Positions 7,747 to 16,260 are shown, counted from the stretch's first letter. The stretch: 64,000 nt of DNA from PHAA01 sp963665865 (GCA_963665865.2 CAXXWF010000001.1:2356001-2420000); one strand, 5' to 3'. Program-made: numbers and translations. The notes: generated by a model from the sequence alone, not told the origin.

Positions 7747-7821
7747 TGGAGCGGATGAAGAGATTCGAACTCTCGACCCTCGCCTTGGCAAGGCGATGCT
7801 CTACCGCTGAGCTACATCCGC
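7747..7821 (-). tRNA. tRNA-Gly (anticodon GCC)
   Basis: A 75-nt cloverleaf with acceptor GCGGATG/CATCCGC, anticodon loop CTTGCCAAG (GCC), T-loop GTTCGAATC and CCA end. Confidence 0.97.
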
Positions 7822-7824
7822 ATA

Positions 7825-7900
<76 letters not shown>

Positions 7901-7928
7901 TGGCAGCCTTAGCTTGATATCAAAAATT

Positions 7929-8004
7929 TGGCGAAGCTGATGGGATTTGAACCCACGCTCTCCGGCTTGACAGGCCGGCATGTTAACCGCTACACCACAG
8001 CTCC
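7929..8004 (-). tRNA. tRNA-Asp (anticodon GTC)
   Basis: A 76-nt cloverleaf with acceptor GGAGCTG/CAGCTTC (one G-T pair), anticodon loop CCTGTCAAG (GTC), T-loop GGTTCAAATCC, discriminator G and CCA end. First gene of the minus-strand tRNA cluster. Confidence 0.96.
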
Positions 8005-8137
8005 GCAACGAAATTTATTATATCATCAGCTATCACACTAGTCAACCTGGTTTTCCCACAATGTATTTGGCGGTTGGCTTACTCGCTATGTTTTTCTAAA
8101 CCCTTATATTGTTTACCCCCGATTCCAGGCAATCTTA

Positions 8138-8146
8138 TGGTATAAT
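8138..8146 (+). promoter_or_regulatory. Extended -10 promoter of apgM
   Basis: TGGTATAAT at 8138-8146 is an extended -10 element (TGn plus consensus TATAAT). No good -35 is present at 17 bp, which is typical of extended -10 promoters. It gives a leader of about 35 nt. Confidence 0.6.
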
Positions 8147-8189
8147 TCTATGAAAATCGTAGATTTCTGTAATTAGGGGTGAATTAATC

Positions 8190-9401
8190 ATGAAATATTT
8201 GCTGGTACTGACTGATGGTATGGCTGATTATAAAATAAGTGAAATAGGCAATAAAACGCCTCTGCAGTTTGCTAAGACACCTAATATGGATAAATTGGCG
8301 GCAGTTTCGGAAATTGGCCGGGTGAAGACTATTCCCCTGAACTACCCTCCGGGCAGCGATGTAGCCAACCTGTCGGTAATGGGTTATGATCCCCGCTTAT
8401 ATTATACCGGTCGTTCCCCCTTGGAAGCGGTGAGTATGGGAGTTGCGCTGGATCCCAGTGATTTGGCCCTGCGCTGCAACCTGGTTACTTTGTCAGCCGA
8501 GGCTGTCTTCGGGGATAAGACGATGACGGATTACTCGTCGGGGGAAATTACATCCGAAGAATCCGCGCAATTGATTACAGCTTTGCAAAGCAAACTAAAC
8601 AGTGATACCTTCAGCTTTCACGCTGGTATTAGTTATCGGCATCTGGTGGTATGGAAAAATGGGACGGGCAAATCCCTTAAGCTAATCCCCCCGCATGATA
8701 TATCTGGCAAAGAGATTTACAGTTATCTACCCGGTGGTCTGGATAGTTCACCATTGCTTGATTTGATGGTGAAAAGCGAGGCTATATTAAATAATCACCC
8801 CGTGAATCTAGCTCGTCGGGAAAAAGGTCTTAATCCGGCCACTTCTATATGGTTGTGGGGCGAAGGAACCCAGCCTGCCCTAAACAGCTTTCAGGACAAA
8901 TATCATCTGCGGGGATCAGTGGTCTCAGCTGTTGATCTGGTAAAAGGTCTGGGGATTTGTGCCGGGCTCACTCTTATTAACGTAGAGGGGGCCACGGGGG
9001 GCATCGTCACCAACTTCGCTGGTAAAGCCAGAGCGGCACTTAACGAGCTGCAGCGGGGGCAGGATTTTGTTTACCTGCATATTGAGTCCCCAGATGAGGC
9101 GGGTCACCAGGGTGAATTGGCAAAGAAGATCTGGGCTATTGAGCAAATAGATCAAGAAGTCATAGGTCTGGTGATGGCTGAGCTTGATAATTTCGAAGAT
9201 ATACGGGTGCTGATTTTGCCTGATCATCCCACTCCTCTAGCGGTTCGCACTCACACCAGTGACCCGGTACCTTTTATGCTGTTCGATAAGAACAAGGCGG
9301 TGCAGTCTTTAGTCGCTGCTTATGACGAAGACAGCGCTCTCTCGGGTAGGTTTTTTGAGAGCGGTCCTGAATTGATGGATTATTTTATATCCAGAAAGTA
9401 A
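8190..9401 (+). CDS. apgM: 2,3-bisphosphoglycerate-independent phosphoglycerate mutase, archaeal (ApgM) type
   Basis: A 403-residue alkaline-phosphatase-superfamily enzyme interconverting 3- and 2-phosphoglycerate in glycolysis and gluconeogenesis. It opens with the metal-binding strand MKYLLVLTDGMAD, followed by the NYPPGSDVANLSVMGYDP segment with the catalytic serine near residue 62. The C-terminal half supplies HIESPDEAGHQGE, LPDHPTP and THTSDPVPF metal ligands. Length fits the roughly 400-residue archaeal-type family, which is distinct from the 510-residue GpmI. A GGGGTG ribosome site precedes the ATG. It is monocistronic, between an extended -10 promoter and a strong terminator. Homoserine kinase relatives share this fold, but the full ApgM motif set favours the mutase. 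Confidence 0.92.
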   Translation: MKYLLVLTDGMADYKISEIGNKTPLQFAKTPNMDKLAAVSEIGRVKTIPLNYPPGSDVANLSVMGYDPRLYYTGRSPLEAVSMGVALDPSDLALRCNLVTLSAEAVFGDKTMTDYSSGEITSEESAQLITALQSKLNSDTFSFHAGISYRHLVVWKNGTGKSLKLIPPHDISGKEIYSYLPGGLDSSPLLDLMVKSEAILNNHPVNLARREKGLNPATSIWLWGEGTQPALNSFQDKYHLRGSVVSAVDLVKGLGICAGLTLINVEGATGGIVTNFAGKARAALNELQRGQDFVYLHIESPDEAGHQGELAKKIWAIEQIDQEVIGLVMAELDNFEDIRVLILPDHPTPLAVRTHTSDPVPFMLFDKNKAVQSLVAAYDEDSALSGRFFESGPELMDYFISRK

Positions 9402-9420
9402 GTAAATAGCGATGTTTAAA

Positions 9421-9459
9421 GGGAGGCAATTGTTATGTTCCATTGCCTCCCTCTTTTTG
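9421..9459 (+). terminator. Terminator of apgM
   Basis: Stem GGGAGGCAAT/ATTGCCTCCC (9421-9430 with 9442-9451) followed by TCTTTTTG. Confidence 0.9.
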
Positions 9460-9484
9460 ATTTACAGTAAGCTACCTTCGGATT

Positions 9485-10660
9485 TTAATGATGAAATAAT
9501 CTAACTCCTGAACAAACCATGGCTATATCATATTCATTACAGGCTGCAATTACGATATCATCTCTAATGGATCCGCCCGCTTGCACAATATATTTTACTC
9601 CGCTTTGCGCTGCCCTATCAATATTATCCCTGAATGGGAAAAATGCATCAGAACCTAGAGCTACGCCAGTTAAATTAGATAGCCACGCTGCTTTTTCTGC
9701 AGATGTTAATCTTGCTGGGATCTTTTCAATTACACTGTCCCATTCTTTCATTTCCATCGCGGTAATATCGTCACGGAGATATTGATCGATCACATTATCT
9801 TTGTTAGGTTGGGCAACTCCATCCTTAAATGGCAATGCAAGTACTGCCGGATGCTGTCTTAAATACCATATATCAGCTTTGGAAGCCGCTAAGCGGGTGC
9901 AGTGAATCCGCGACTGCTGGCCGGCACCAACTCCGATTACCTGGCCGTCTAAGGCAAAACAAACCGAATTGGACTGAGTATATTTCAAGGTAATCATGCT
10001 AATAATCAAGTCGCGTTGAGCTGCTGGGGGGATATTTTGGTTATTGGTAACTACGTTTTTGAGCAGTTCATCGCTAATTATTAGATCGTTTCTTTTCTGC
10101 TCAAAGGTAATGCCAAATATTTTTCTCGTCTCTATTTCTTCCGGTTCATAATTCCAATCCATTGCAATTATGCAATAGCTCCCCTTCTTCTTCTTCATGA
10201 GGAGTTTCAAGGCTTCATCAGTATAGCCGGGAGCAATTATTCCATCGGAAACAGATCGGCTCAAAATTTTTGCGGTAGGCAAATCAACAATGTCGCTGAT
10301 TGCGGCCCAATCTCCGAAGGAAGACATCCTATCCGCACCGCGAGCTCTGGCATAGGCACTGGCCACCGGAGATAGTTCTATATCCTCAACAAAATAGGAT
10401 TTTTTCAACACGTCACTTAGAGGTACTCCGACTGCCGCACCGGCAGGGCTAACGTGTTTGAAAGATGCTGCTGCAGGCAGCCCGGTGGCTTGTTTTAACT
10501 CTTTAACCAGCTGCCAGGAATTAAAAGCGTCCATGAAATTAATATAACCGGGGGTACCATTAAGAATTGTAATAGGTAAGGTTTGATTGGGGATATAAAT
10601 CTTGGCCGGTTTTTGCTGGGGATTACACCCATATTTGAGTCCAATTTGCGTATTCTCCAT
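9485..10660 (-). CDS. Stand-alone AICAR transformylase (PurH C-terminal domain protein)
   Basis: A 391-residue enzyme that should formylate AICAR to FAICAR with 10-formyltetrahydrofolate, the ninth step of IMP synthesis. It matches the AICARFT half of PurH: YGCNPQQKPAK at the start, the catalytic Lys-His pair in SFKHVSPAGAA (K68, H69), and 'GQVIGVGAGQQSRIHCTRLA' towards the C-terminal half. The N-terminal IMP cyclohydrolase domain of bifunctional PurH (about 520 residues) is absent, and the ATG has an ideal AAGGAGG, so this is a true single-domain form and not a truncation. A ZTP riboswitch in the leader independently supports the purine/folate role. Cyclohydrolase must be supplied elsewhere in the genome. 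Confidence 0.92.
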   Translation of the reverse strand: MENTQIGLKYGCNPQQKPAKIYIPNQTLPITILNGTPGYINFMDAFNSWQLVKELKQATGLPAAASFKHVSPAGAAVGVPLSDVLKKSYFVEDIELSPVASAYARARGADRMSSFGDWAAISDIVDLPTAKILSRSVSDGIIAPGYTDEALKLLMKKKKGSYCIIAMDWNYEPEEIETRKIFGITFEQKRNDLIISDELLKNVVTNNQNIPPAAQRDLIISMITLKYTQSNSVCFALDGQVIGVGAGQQSRIHCTRLAASKADIWYLRQHPAVLALPFKDGVAQPNKDNVIDQYLRDDITAMEMKEWDSVIEKIPARLTSAEKAAWLSNLTGVALGSDAFFPFRDNIDRAAQSGVKYIVQAGGSIRDDIVIAACNEYDIAMVCSGVRLFHH

Positions 10661-10684
10661 TAAGATAACCTCCTTAAAATTTCA

Positions 10685-10776
10685 ATGAGCGCTAGCGCGA
10701 ATTGCGCACCAAAACGCGGGCGCTACAGCGCCTTCCCTTCGTGTTTTGTGTGCATCGCGCCGCGAGCGCTTTTATC
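10685..10776. repeat. Imperfect GC-rich palindrome in the purH-like leader
   Basis: About 90 bp form an imperfect inverted repeat with arms sharing AGCGCT, CGCGA, GCGCAC/GCACAC and AAAACGCG/AAAACACG, and with an internal GGCGCTACAGCGCC stem. It is much more GC-rich than its surroundings, consistent with a MITE-like or REP-like insertion in the leader between the ZTP riboswitch and the gene. Confidence 0.5.
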
Positions 10777-10873
10777 AAACGCCTCATCAGTCGGGGACCC
10801 TACCCATCACAGAGAAAATGATTGGTTTATCCCCTACCTATAGAGGGGGTCTTAAGAGGAGTTTGATAAACAT
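10777..10873. repeat. Second inverted-repeat element in the purH-like leader
   Basis: Terminal arms TTTATCAAAC and GTTTGATAAA pair perfectly over ten bases and extend through CCTC/GAGG, enclosing G- and C-runs (CCCC...GGGG). It directly abuts the ZTP riboswitch terminator on one side and the GC-rich palindrome on the other. No known RNA family was recognised. Confidence 0.5.
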
Positions 10874-10907
10874 AAAAAAACCTGGGTAAATGCATTATCT
10901 ACCCAGG
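10874..10907 (-). terminator. Terminator of the ZTP riboswitch expression platform
   Basis: Stem CCTGGGTA/TACCCAGG (10900-10907 with 10881-10888) followed on the minus strand by TTTTTTTA. Its 5' arm overlaps the aptamer's CCGCCTGGGTA block, so ligand binding and terminator formation should exclude each other. Confidence 0.88.
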
Positions 10908-10975
10908 CGGTCGGCAATTTTCTTGCAATCATGCTCCCTATGGTGAACTCCATTTCCGCCAGTCACATGACCATT
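10899..10975 (-). promoter_or_regulatory. ZTP/ZMP (pfl motif) riboswitch
   Basis: Read on the minus strand: GTGACTGGCGG, a stem-loop with GTTCACCA-TAGGGAGC, a linker, and the 3' CCGACCGCCTGGGTA block, matching the pfl/ZTP consensus (GACUGGCG ... GGGAGC ... CCGCCUGGGCA). ZTP and ZMP (AICAR monophosphate) build up when 10-formyl-THF is short. Binding should prevent the overlapping terminator and switch on AICAR transformylase, an exact match of ligand and gene. Confidence 0.9.
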
Positions 10976-10978
10976 ATT

Positions 10979-11006
10979 ATTATAGCATAGCTTGCATTAA
11001 ATACAA
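10979..11006 (-). promoter_or_regulatory. Promoter of the ZTP riboswitch/purH-like transcript
   Basis: Minus-strand TTGTAT (11001-11006), 16-bp spacer, TATAAT (10979-10984), with an extended TGC just before the -10. Transcription would start at the first bases of the aptamer. Confidence 0.75.
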
Positions 11007-11080
11007 TTATTATCCCCCCATGACCGGAGGCCACAACCACCCATGAAATGTGTTCGGGAGTAGTTTGGAGAACGGTTTTA

Positions 11081-11162
11081 TGTCATCCTGAGCGTCAGCG
11101 AAGGATCTTATCTCAAATATGGTATTTTCCGAAGGAGATCTTTCGTTGCACTCTGGATGACA
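11081..11162. repeat. Dispersed palindromic repeat (TGTCATCC ends), copy 1
   Basis: An 82-bp element with terminal inverted repeats TGTCATCCTGAG and CTCTGGATGACA. It shares TGTCATCCTGAG, a GTCAG block, GGATCTTA and the left flank GGAGAACGGTTTTA with copy 2 at 12928-13078. The two copies flank threonine synthase. It resembles the non-autonomous repeats built on GTCATCCTGAG common in Gram-positive and other genomes. Confidence 0.7.
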
Positions 11163-11207
11163 CGAACATTATTTTCATACTAACCTAACCTAATGGGCTT
11201 TGGTTTC

Positions 11208-12707
11208 TTATAAATTAAGGTATTCCAGTACCGTACTTCCCATAGCCTCTTGGGTGCTAACTGTCTTATGCAGGATGGTTCGCACCTCCAAATCCTTGAT
11301 GCCAAGTGGGATGGGAATACCAGTATAATCCGCCAGGGTTTTGAGGACCGCAAATTCGTCCTGACCCGCTAATTTTTCGGGTTTCAGGATGGCTTCGGCT
11401 ACACTCTTGCCAAACTTAAACGGACTGGCAGTGGAGGCAATTATGGTCGTAGTTCTATCACCGCAACTCTCCACATATTTTTCATAGACATTATAGGCTA
11501 CTGCTGTATGGGTATCCAAGAGATATTGCTTCTCTTCCCAGACTTTACGAATGGTGGTTTGAGTTTCCTGATCAGATGAAAAATCTGCCCAGAACAATCC
11601 GCTTATCTTATCACGGACAGCCGAACCGACCTCATATTTGCCTTGTGTTTTTAGTTCCTCCATCCACCCCGAGACTACCGCAGCATCATGACCTGTCATT
11701 TCGTACAGCAGTCTCTCCAGATTGGACGAGATTAGAATATCCATAGAGGGAGAGAGAGTTTTGGCAAAGGTTCGATTACGGTCGTAAACTCCACTGTGAA
11801 TGAATTCGGTTAAAACATTATTGGCGTTGGACGCGCAGATAAGACGGTTAATCGGAACTCCTATTTGATAGGCATAGAATGCCGCCAATATGTTACCGAA
11901 GTTACCCGTGGGCACTACAACATTTATAGCCTCCCCGTTCTTCACCTGTCCCGCTGCCTGTAAATCAACATAGGCGGAAACATAGTAAACAATCTGCGGC
12001 AACAGTCGGCCCCAATTGATGGAATTAGCTGAAGACATCTTCATCCCGCTCTTAGCCAGGATTGCTATGAAATTTTTATCAGCAAATATTTTCTTAACCC
12101 CGTTCTGGGCATCATCAAAATTCCCTTCTACCGCTGCTACGAAAACGTTGTCTCCGGTCTGGGTGATCATCTGTCTTTTTTGCACTTCGCTAACCCCATC
12201 TTGAGGATAGAAAACGATGATTTTAACTCCGGTGACATCCTTGAATCCTTCCAGAGCAGCCTTGCCGGTATCTCCCGAAGTTGCTACCAGGATTACGATC
12301 TCATCCTTTTCCCCGGTTTTTTTCGCACTGACAGTCATTAGATGCGGCAGAAGCTGCAAGGCCATATCTTTGAATGCACAGGTAGGTCCATGCCAGAGTT
12401 CTTGAATGTAAACCCGATCAGTAATCCGCACCAACGGGGCGATACGTTCATCATCAAAACTACTGGAGTTGTAGGCCCCGTTAACGCAATTTTTAATCTC
12501 TTCCACAGAAAAATCTTCAAGAAAGTAGCCTAGTATTTCACTGGCTCTTTCCTGGTAAGTCTGTCCCGCCATCCTCTTCCAAGTCAATTCTGAAATTACC
12601 GGTATGGTATCAGGTACAAACAGTCCCCCATCCGGGGCAATACCCATCTTTATTGCCTCTGCGGCAGTAATCGCGGAATATCCACCCCTGCTGCTAGAAT
12701 ATTTCAT
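11208..12707 (-). CDS. thrC: Threonine synthase
   Basis: A 499-residue PLP enzyme converting O-phosphohomoserine to threonine. It is of the longer ThrC type: N-terminal 'MKYSSSRGGYSAITAAEAIKMGIAPDGGLFVP', the PLP lysine K113 within ELWHGPTCAFKDMAL, the phosphate-binding VATSGDTGKAALEGF, and VVPTGNFGNILAAFYA. GGAGG lies eight bases before the ATG. It is transcribed alone, separated from aspartate kinase and homoserine dehydrogenase (45203-47776), so the threonine genes are split between loci. No T-box was seen in the leader. Palindromic repeats lie on both sides. Confidence 0.95.
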   Translation of the reverse strand: MKYSSSRGGYSAITAAEAIKMGIAPDGGLFVPDTIPVISELTWKRMAGQTYQERASEILGYFLEDFSVEEIKNCVNGAYNSSSFDDERIAPLVRITDRVYIQELWHGPTCAFKDMALQLLPHLMTVSAKKTGEKDEIVILVATSGDTGKAALEGFKDVTGVKIIVFYPQDGVSEVQKRQMITQTGDNVFVAAVEGNFDDAQNGVKKIFADKNFIAILAKSGMKMSSANSINWGRLLPQIVYYVSAYVDLQAAGQVKNGEAINVVVPTGNFGNILAAFYAYQIGVPINRLICASNANNVLTEFIHSGVYDRNRTFAKTLSPSMDILISSNLERLLYEMTGHDAAVVSGWMEELKTQGKYEVGSAVRDKISGLFWADFSSDQETQTTIRKVWEEKQYLLDTHTAVAYNVYEKYVESCGDRTTTIIASTASPFKFGKSVAEAILKPEKLAGQDEFAVLKTLADYTGIPIPLGIKDLEVRTILHKTVSTQEAMGSTVLEYLNL

Positions 12708-12927
12708 TTAGTAACCTCCTCATGCAACCACATCTTTTATTACACTTGATATTTACTTATTCTATAACGAAACTCACCTCTGATAAAGTATTGTTCAGAA
12801 ATTAGCTATGAAAACCTAAATATTTTTGTATATCATATAGACAGCATGTACAATTATACATAATAACCCCTCATGCACGTAGGACAACCGCTGAAAATGT
12901 TTCGGATAAATTAGGAGAGCGGTTTTA

Positions 12928-13078
12928 TGTCATCCTGAGTGTCAGTGTAGGATCTTACTCCTTACCGTGAGAAAGATTCACCCTTCGGGGACTCCTGATG
13001 CGTCCTAAAGGACGCCAATAAGGTTGCTGATGTGAACTTCGTTCACGGTTAAGGTTGCTTACTTCGTTCAGAATGACA
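12928..13078. repeat. Dispersed palindromic repeat (TGTCATCC ends), copy 2
   Basis: A 151-bp element with ends TGTCATCCTGAG and TTCAGAATGACA, sharing its left half and the left flank (GGAGAGCGGTTTTA) with copy 1. The middle holds further small palindromes (GTGAACTTCGTTCAC, GCGTCCTAAAGGACGC). It accounts for most of the 12708-13118 intergenic region; the rest shows nothing clear. Confidence 0.7.
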
Positions 13079-13118
13079 ACAAACCGGCTCTATACTATAG
13101 ATGAAAGGGGAAATAAAG

Positions 13119-13661
13119 ATGCAGTTTATTGGCTTAATTCTGGTTGTGGTTATTATCAAGCTGTTAATAGATAATCTCAAACCAGTATTTAATAAAACCA
13201 AGTCAGCCCCGACCGGTGACTTCATTGATATTAGTGAAAAATGGATTAGCGCTGATGCTATGCCTTATAAAAAAAATGACTACCTGTTTAACAATCGCGA
13301 ACTTTTGATATTCAAGAGGCTCCAGGATATTCTGGAACACAGCCGTTATTCACTTTATCCGCATATACGCCTGGCTGACCTTTTAAGTGTGCCGGCCGGG
13401 ACCCAGAATCGCCAGGAATACTTGTTCCGGATCAAAGAACGGAGCCTGGATATGGTAGTCTTTGAATCTTCCTATCTCAAGCCAGTTTTGGTAGTTAACC
13501 TTGTAACGCAAGAGGACGGTAAAAGGCGGCAAATAACCGATCAGTTCACCGAAAAGGCCTTAAGTACTGCCGGTATTGAATCGATCGATATAGACTTGAA
13601 CAACCCTCCCGACCACGAGGAACTTCTGAGCACTTTACGCGGATTCGGGCTGGAACTATGA
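13119..13661 (+). CDS. Membrane-anchored DUF2726 protein
   Basis: A 180-residue protein. Residues 4-20 (FIGLILVVVIIKLLI) form one N-terminal membrane helix. The rest is a soluble domain of the DUF2726 type, with 'LLIFKRLQDIL' and 'YSLYPHIRLADLL', then 'KERSLDMVVFESSYLKPVLVVNL' and a C-terminal 'AGIESIDIDL', a layout resembling restriction-endonuclease-like folds. The ATG at 13119 is preferred because AGGGG lies eight bases upstream; an in-frame ATG at 13101 has none. It is followed after 60 bases by a metallo-hydrolase gene on the same strand. Function unknown. Confidence 0.75.
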   Translation: MQFIGLILVVVIIKLLIDNLKPVFNKTKSAPTGDFIDISEKWISADAMPYKKNDYLFNNRELLIFKRLQDILEHSRYSLYPHIRLADLLSVPAGTQNRQEYLFRIKERSLDMVVFESSYLKPVLVVNLVTQEDGKRRQITDQFTEKALSTAGIESIDIDLNNPPDHEELLSTLRGFGLEL

Positions 13662-13721
13662 TGACGGAGGGATTACCTTTGAACATTGAGCGGTTGGGGC
13701 AATAAAAATTGGGAGGGTAAC

Positions 13722-14621
13722 ATGCAGTTAACCAAAGTAAATGGCAATACCTACTACATACCGGCCCCCACTAACATCGGGGTGTTTCAATTCAAGGATA
13801 AGTACACCCTCCTAATCGATACTGGGGATAACAACCAACAATCCCGGAAAATCGCAGACATTATCCAGGATAACAACCTGAGTATCAAATATATTGTTAA
13901 CACCCACAATCACATCGACCATGCAGGTGGCAATATGTTCCTGCAGGAGCATTACCCAGGTAGTCTTTTCTATGCTTCCGAGAATGAAAAACTGTTTCTG
14001 GAAAACGGCTACCTCTTCCCAATGTACATATATGGCGGAAATCCGGTCAATGAGCTATCCCGTCACTTTCTTAAAAGCAAAAAACTCAGAGTGGACGAGA
14101 TATTGCCTCCTGGAGTATGTAAGGTTAATGATGATCGGTTTGATATCATTCCCCTACCCGGTCATACCCGAGGGCAAATAGGTATCGGCACTCGCGATCG
14201 GGTATGTTTCCTGGGAGATTCCCTTTTTAGTCAGGAGATTATCGCCAAGTATTCCTTCCCATTTCTTTTCAATATTGAGGATCAGCTGGGCAGCTATAAA
14301 ACTATAGAGGAACTGGACTATGATTGGTTTGTCATAGGACATGCCGCGCAGGTCTACAACTTGGCCGAAATCAAAGCTCTGGTGCAGTTCAATCGTGACA
14401 ATCTGGAATATTATCTGGCTATGGCCCTCGACCTCTTCACCCAACCCCATACCCGCGAAGAACTGCTTGAGGAAATATGCATTCTAGCTGAATTGCAGCT
14501 TGATTTTAAAGAGTACTATTTCTCCCTCTCCACCACTGCCGCTATCATCACTTACCTGCACGATCAGGGGGATCTCACCTGCCAGCTCGAAAACGGCAAA
14601 CTGTATTATTATAAGAAGTAA
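13722..14621 (+). CDS. Metallo-beta-lactamase-fold hydrolase
   Basis: A 299-residue protein with the zinc-binding THNHIDHAGG motif (HxHxDH) near residue 65, a second histidine in PLPGHTRGQ, aspartate in FLGDSLF and histidine in VIGHAAQ, the full ligand set of the superfamily. Residues after about 210 form a helical extension with winged-helix character (EELLEEICILAEL, then TTAAIITYLHDQGDLTCQLENGKLYYYKK), as in glyoxalase-II-like members that carry a C-terminal domain. Substrate unknown. The ATG at 13722 follows GGGAGG closely; an in-frame TTG lies 36 bases upstream. Probably cotranscribed with the DUF2726 gene. Confidence 0.88.
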   Translation: MQLTKVNGNTYYIPAPTNIGVFQFKDKYTLLIDTGDNNQQSRKIADIIQDNNLSIKYIVNTHNHIDHAGGNMFLQEHYPGSLFYASENEKLFLENGYLFPMYIYGGNPVNELSRHFLKSKKLRVDEILPPGVCKVNDDRFDIIPLPGHTRGQIGIGTRDRVCFLGDSLFSQEIIAKYSFPFLFNIEDQLGSYKTIEELDYDWFVIGHAAQVYNLAEIKALVQFNRDNLEYYLAMALDLFTQPHTREELLEEICILAELQLDFKEYYFSLSTTAAIITYLHDQGDLTCQLENGKLYYYKK

Positions 14622-14808
14622 GTTCTGCACTTCGAGTTAGGGAACTTCCTATTATATAAAGGCAAATAATCAAGCTAATACCAAAAAAGCCATATCTGGA
14701 ACATGTTTCGTATAAAATGATGAAGGAATTAGGCATAATATGTTGAATTTTATAAATAATTTGCACTAATTGATTCACTCTAGATATTTATTCGAGGGAG
14801 GAGTATTA

Positions 14809-16260
14809 ATGGTTATACCAATTCGCATTTTAATTGTTGAAGAATTTGAAGCTGATACTACCGAACTGCTTAACGAAATAAAGGCAGGTGGATATGATCC
14901 TTTATATGAACAGGTGAACACACCTGAGGGCATGATTATAGCTCTAAGAGACAAGATTTGGGATATTGTGATTTTAGATATTGATATGCATCAGTTTATA
15001 GAGCAGCCTGCTTTGATGATTCTAAAGGATAGAAATTATAACATACCTTGTATTATTGTATCGGAGAGGATAGGCGAGGAACGGATCGCCAAGGCGATTA
15101 AAGACGGCGCCAGCGACTATATTTTTAAGGAAAATCTTCTGAAACTGGTTCCTGCTATAAAAATTGCGCTTCATGATTACGCCATGGCCGAGGTGCATAA
15201 ACAAGCTGAAAAAGCAGTCCGCGAACAACAAGAATGGTTCCAGGTTACTTTATCAAGTATCGGAGATGGAGTGGTTACCACCGATGTGCACAGTATCGTT
15301 ACCTATATGAATCCGGTTGCAGAAAATATAACCGGTTATACGAAAGAAGAAGCGATCGGTGGACATATCAGTAAAGTCTTCAATATTTTCAACGAACAAA
15401 CTCTGGGTCCGGCTGAGATACCTGTAAAGAGGGTAATCGAAGAAGGATTTATTATCGGACTGGCCAATCATACCGGTCTTATTACTAAAACCGGGCAAAC
15501 GCGTTCAATTGCTGATTCGGCGGCGCCTATTCGCAATATTGACGGAGATATTACCGGAGTTGTTATGGTATTTCGTGATATTACTGAAAGCAAGCTAATC
15601 GAGGAGCATTTAGCCCGTCTGGATAAACTGAATATAGTTGGACAAATGGCGGCTGGTATTGCCCACGAGATTAGAAACCCCATGACCATAGTGCGCGGAT
15701 ATTTGCAGTTATTACAGCTTAATCAGGACTGCGAACCATACAAGGAACATTTTAAACTTATGATCGCGGAAATCGACAGAGCTAATTCAATTATTACGGG
15801 CTTCCTGTCTTTGGCTAAAGATAGAGTTGAAAATATTAAGCTAGAAAATCTTAATGAGATAGTGCGCAATATCGCCCCCCTAATTCAAGCTGAAGCAGTA
15901 ATGGATGATAAATATGTTCAATTGGAACTGGAAGATATTCCTGATAGGCAGCTATATAAGGGAGATATTCATCAGCTCATCTTAAACTTTGCCCGTAACG
16001 CCCTGGAGGCATCTCCCCAAGGCGGTGGTATAACCATAAAGACTTATCTCAGCGATGACAAGGTATTTTTGGCCGTACAAGACCATGGCCCGGGAATAGA
16101 CCCAGAAATACTTAAAAACCTGGGTTCTCCCTTTATTACTACCAAGACAAATGGCACAGGTTTGGGTTTAGCGATTTGTTATAATATTGCGGAAAAGCAT
16201 AGTACTGCTATTGAAATAGAAACGACTAGCGAGGGAACCACCTTTGCAATCGGTTTTTAG
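14809..16260 (+). CDS. Cytoplasmic hybrid sensor histidine kinase (REC-PAS-HisKA-HATPase)
   Basis: A 483-residue kinase without membrane helices. Residues 1-125 form a receiver domain: acidic pair E11/E12, phosphoacceptor aspartate D57 in VILDIDM, and lysine in YIFKENL. A PAS domain spans about 140-265 (WFQVTLSSIGDGVVTTD ... VFRDITE). The dimerisation/phosphoacceptor helix has H286 in AAGIAHEIRNPM, followed by a HATPase with N-box FARNALEAS, G1 DHGPGI and G2 TNGTGLGLAI. With the receiver in front it probably relays phosphate from another kinase. GGGAGGAG precedes the ATG at 14809. No response regulator is adjacent, so the output is unknown. It resembles KinA/KinE-like sporulation-type kinases, but that is only a possibility. 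Confidence 0.9.
   Translation: MVIPIRILIVEEFEADTTELLNEIKAGGYDPLYEQVNTPEGMIIALRDKIWDIVILDIDMHQFIEQPALMILKDRNYNIPCIIVSERIGEERIAKAIKDGASDYIFKENLLKLVPAIKIALHDYAMAEVHKQAEKAVREQQEWFQVTLSSIGDGVVTTDVHSIVTYMNPVAENITGYTKEEAIGGHISKVFNIFNEQTLGPAEIPVKRVIEEGFIIGLANHTGLITKTGQTRSIADSAAPIRNIDGDITGVVMVFRDITESKLIEEHLARLDKLNIVGQMAAGIAHEIRNPMTIVRGYLQLLQLNQDCEPYKEHFKLMIAEIDRANSIITGFLSLAKDRVENIKLENLNEIVRNIAPLIQAEAVMDDKYVQLELEDIPDRQLYKGDIHQLILNFARNALEASPQGGGITIKTYLSDDKVFLAVQDHGPGIDPEILKNLGSPFITTKTNGTGLGLAICYNIAEKHSTAIEIETTSEGTTFAIGF

Noticed and set aside
10777..10800. Hammerhead ribozyme (CTGATGAG on the minus strand)
   Set aside because: The required GAAA segment after stem II and a matching stem III with cleavage site are missing.
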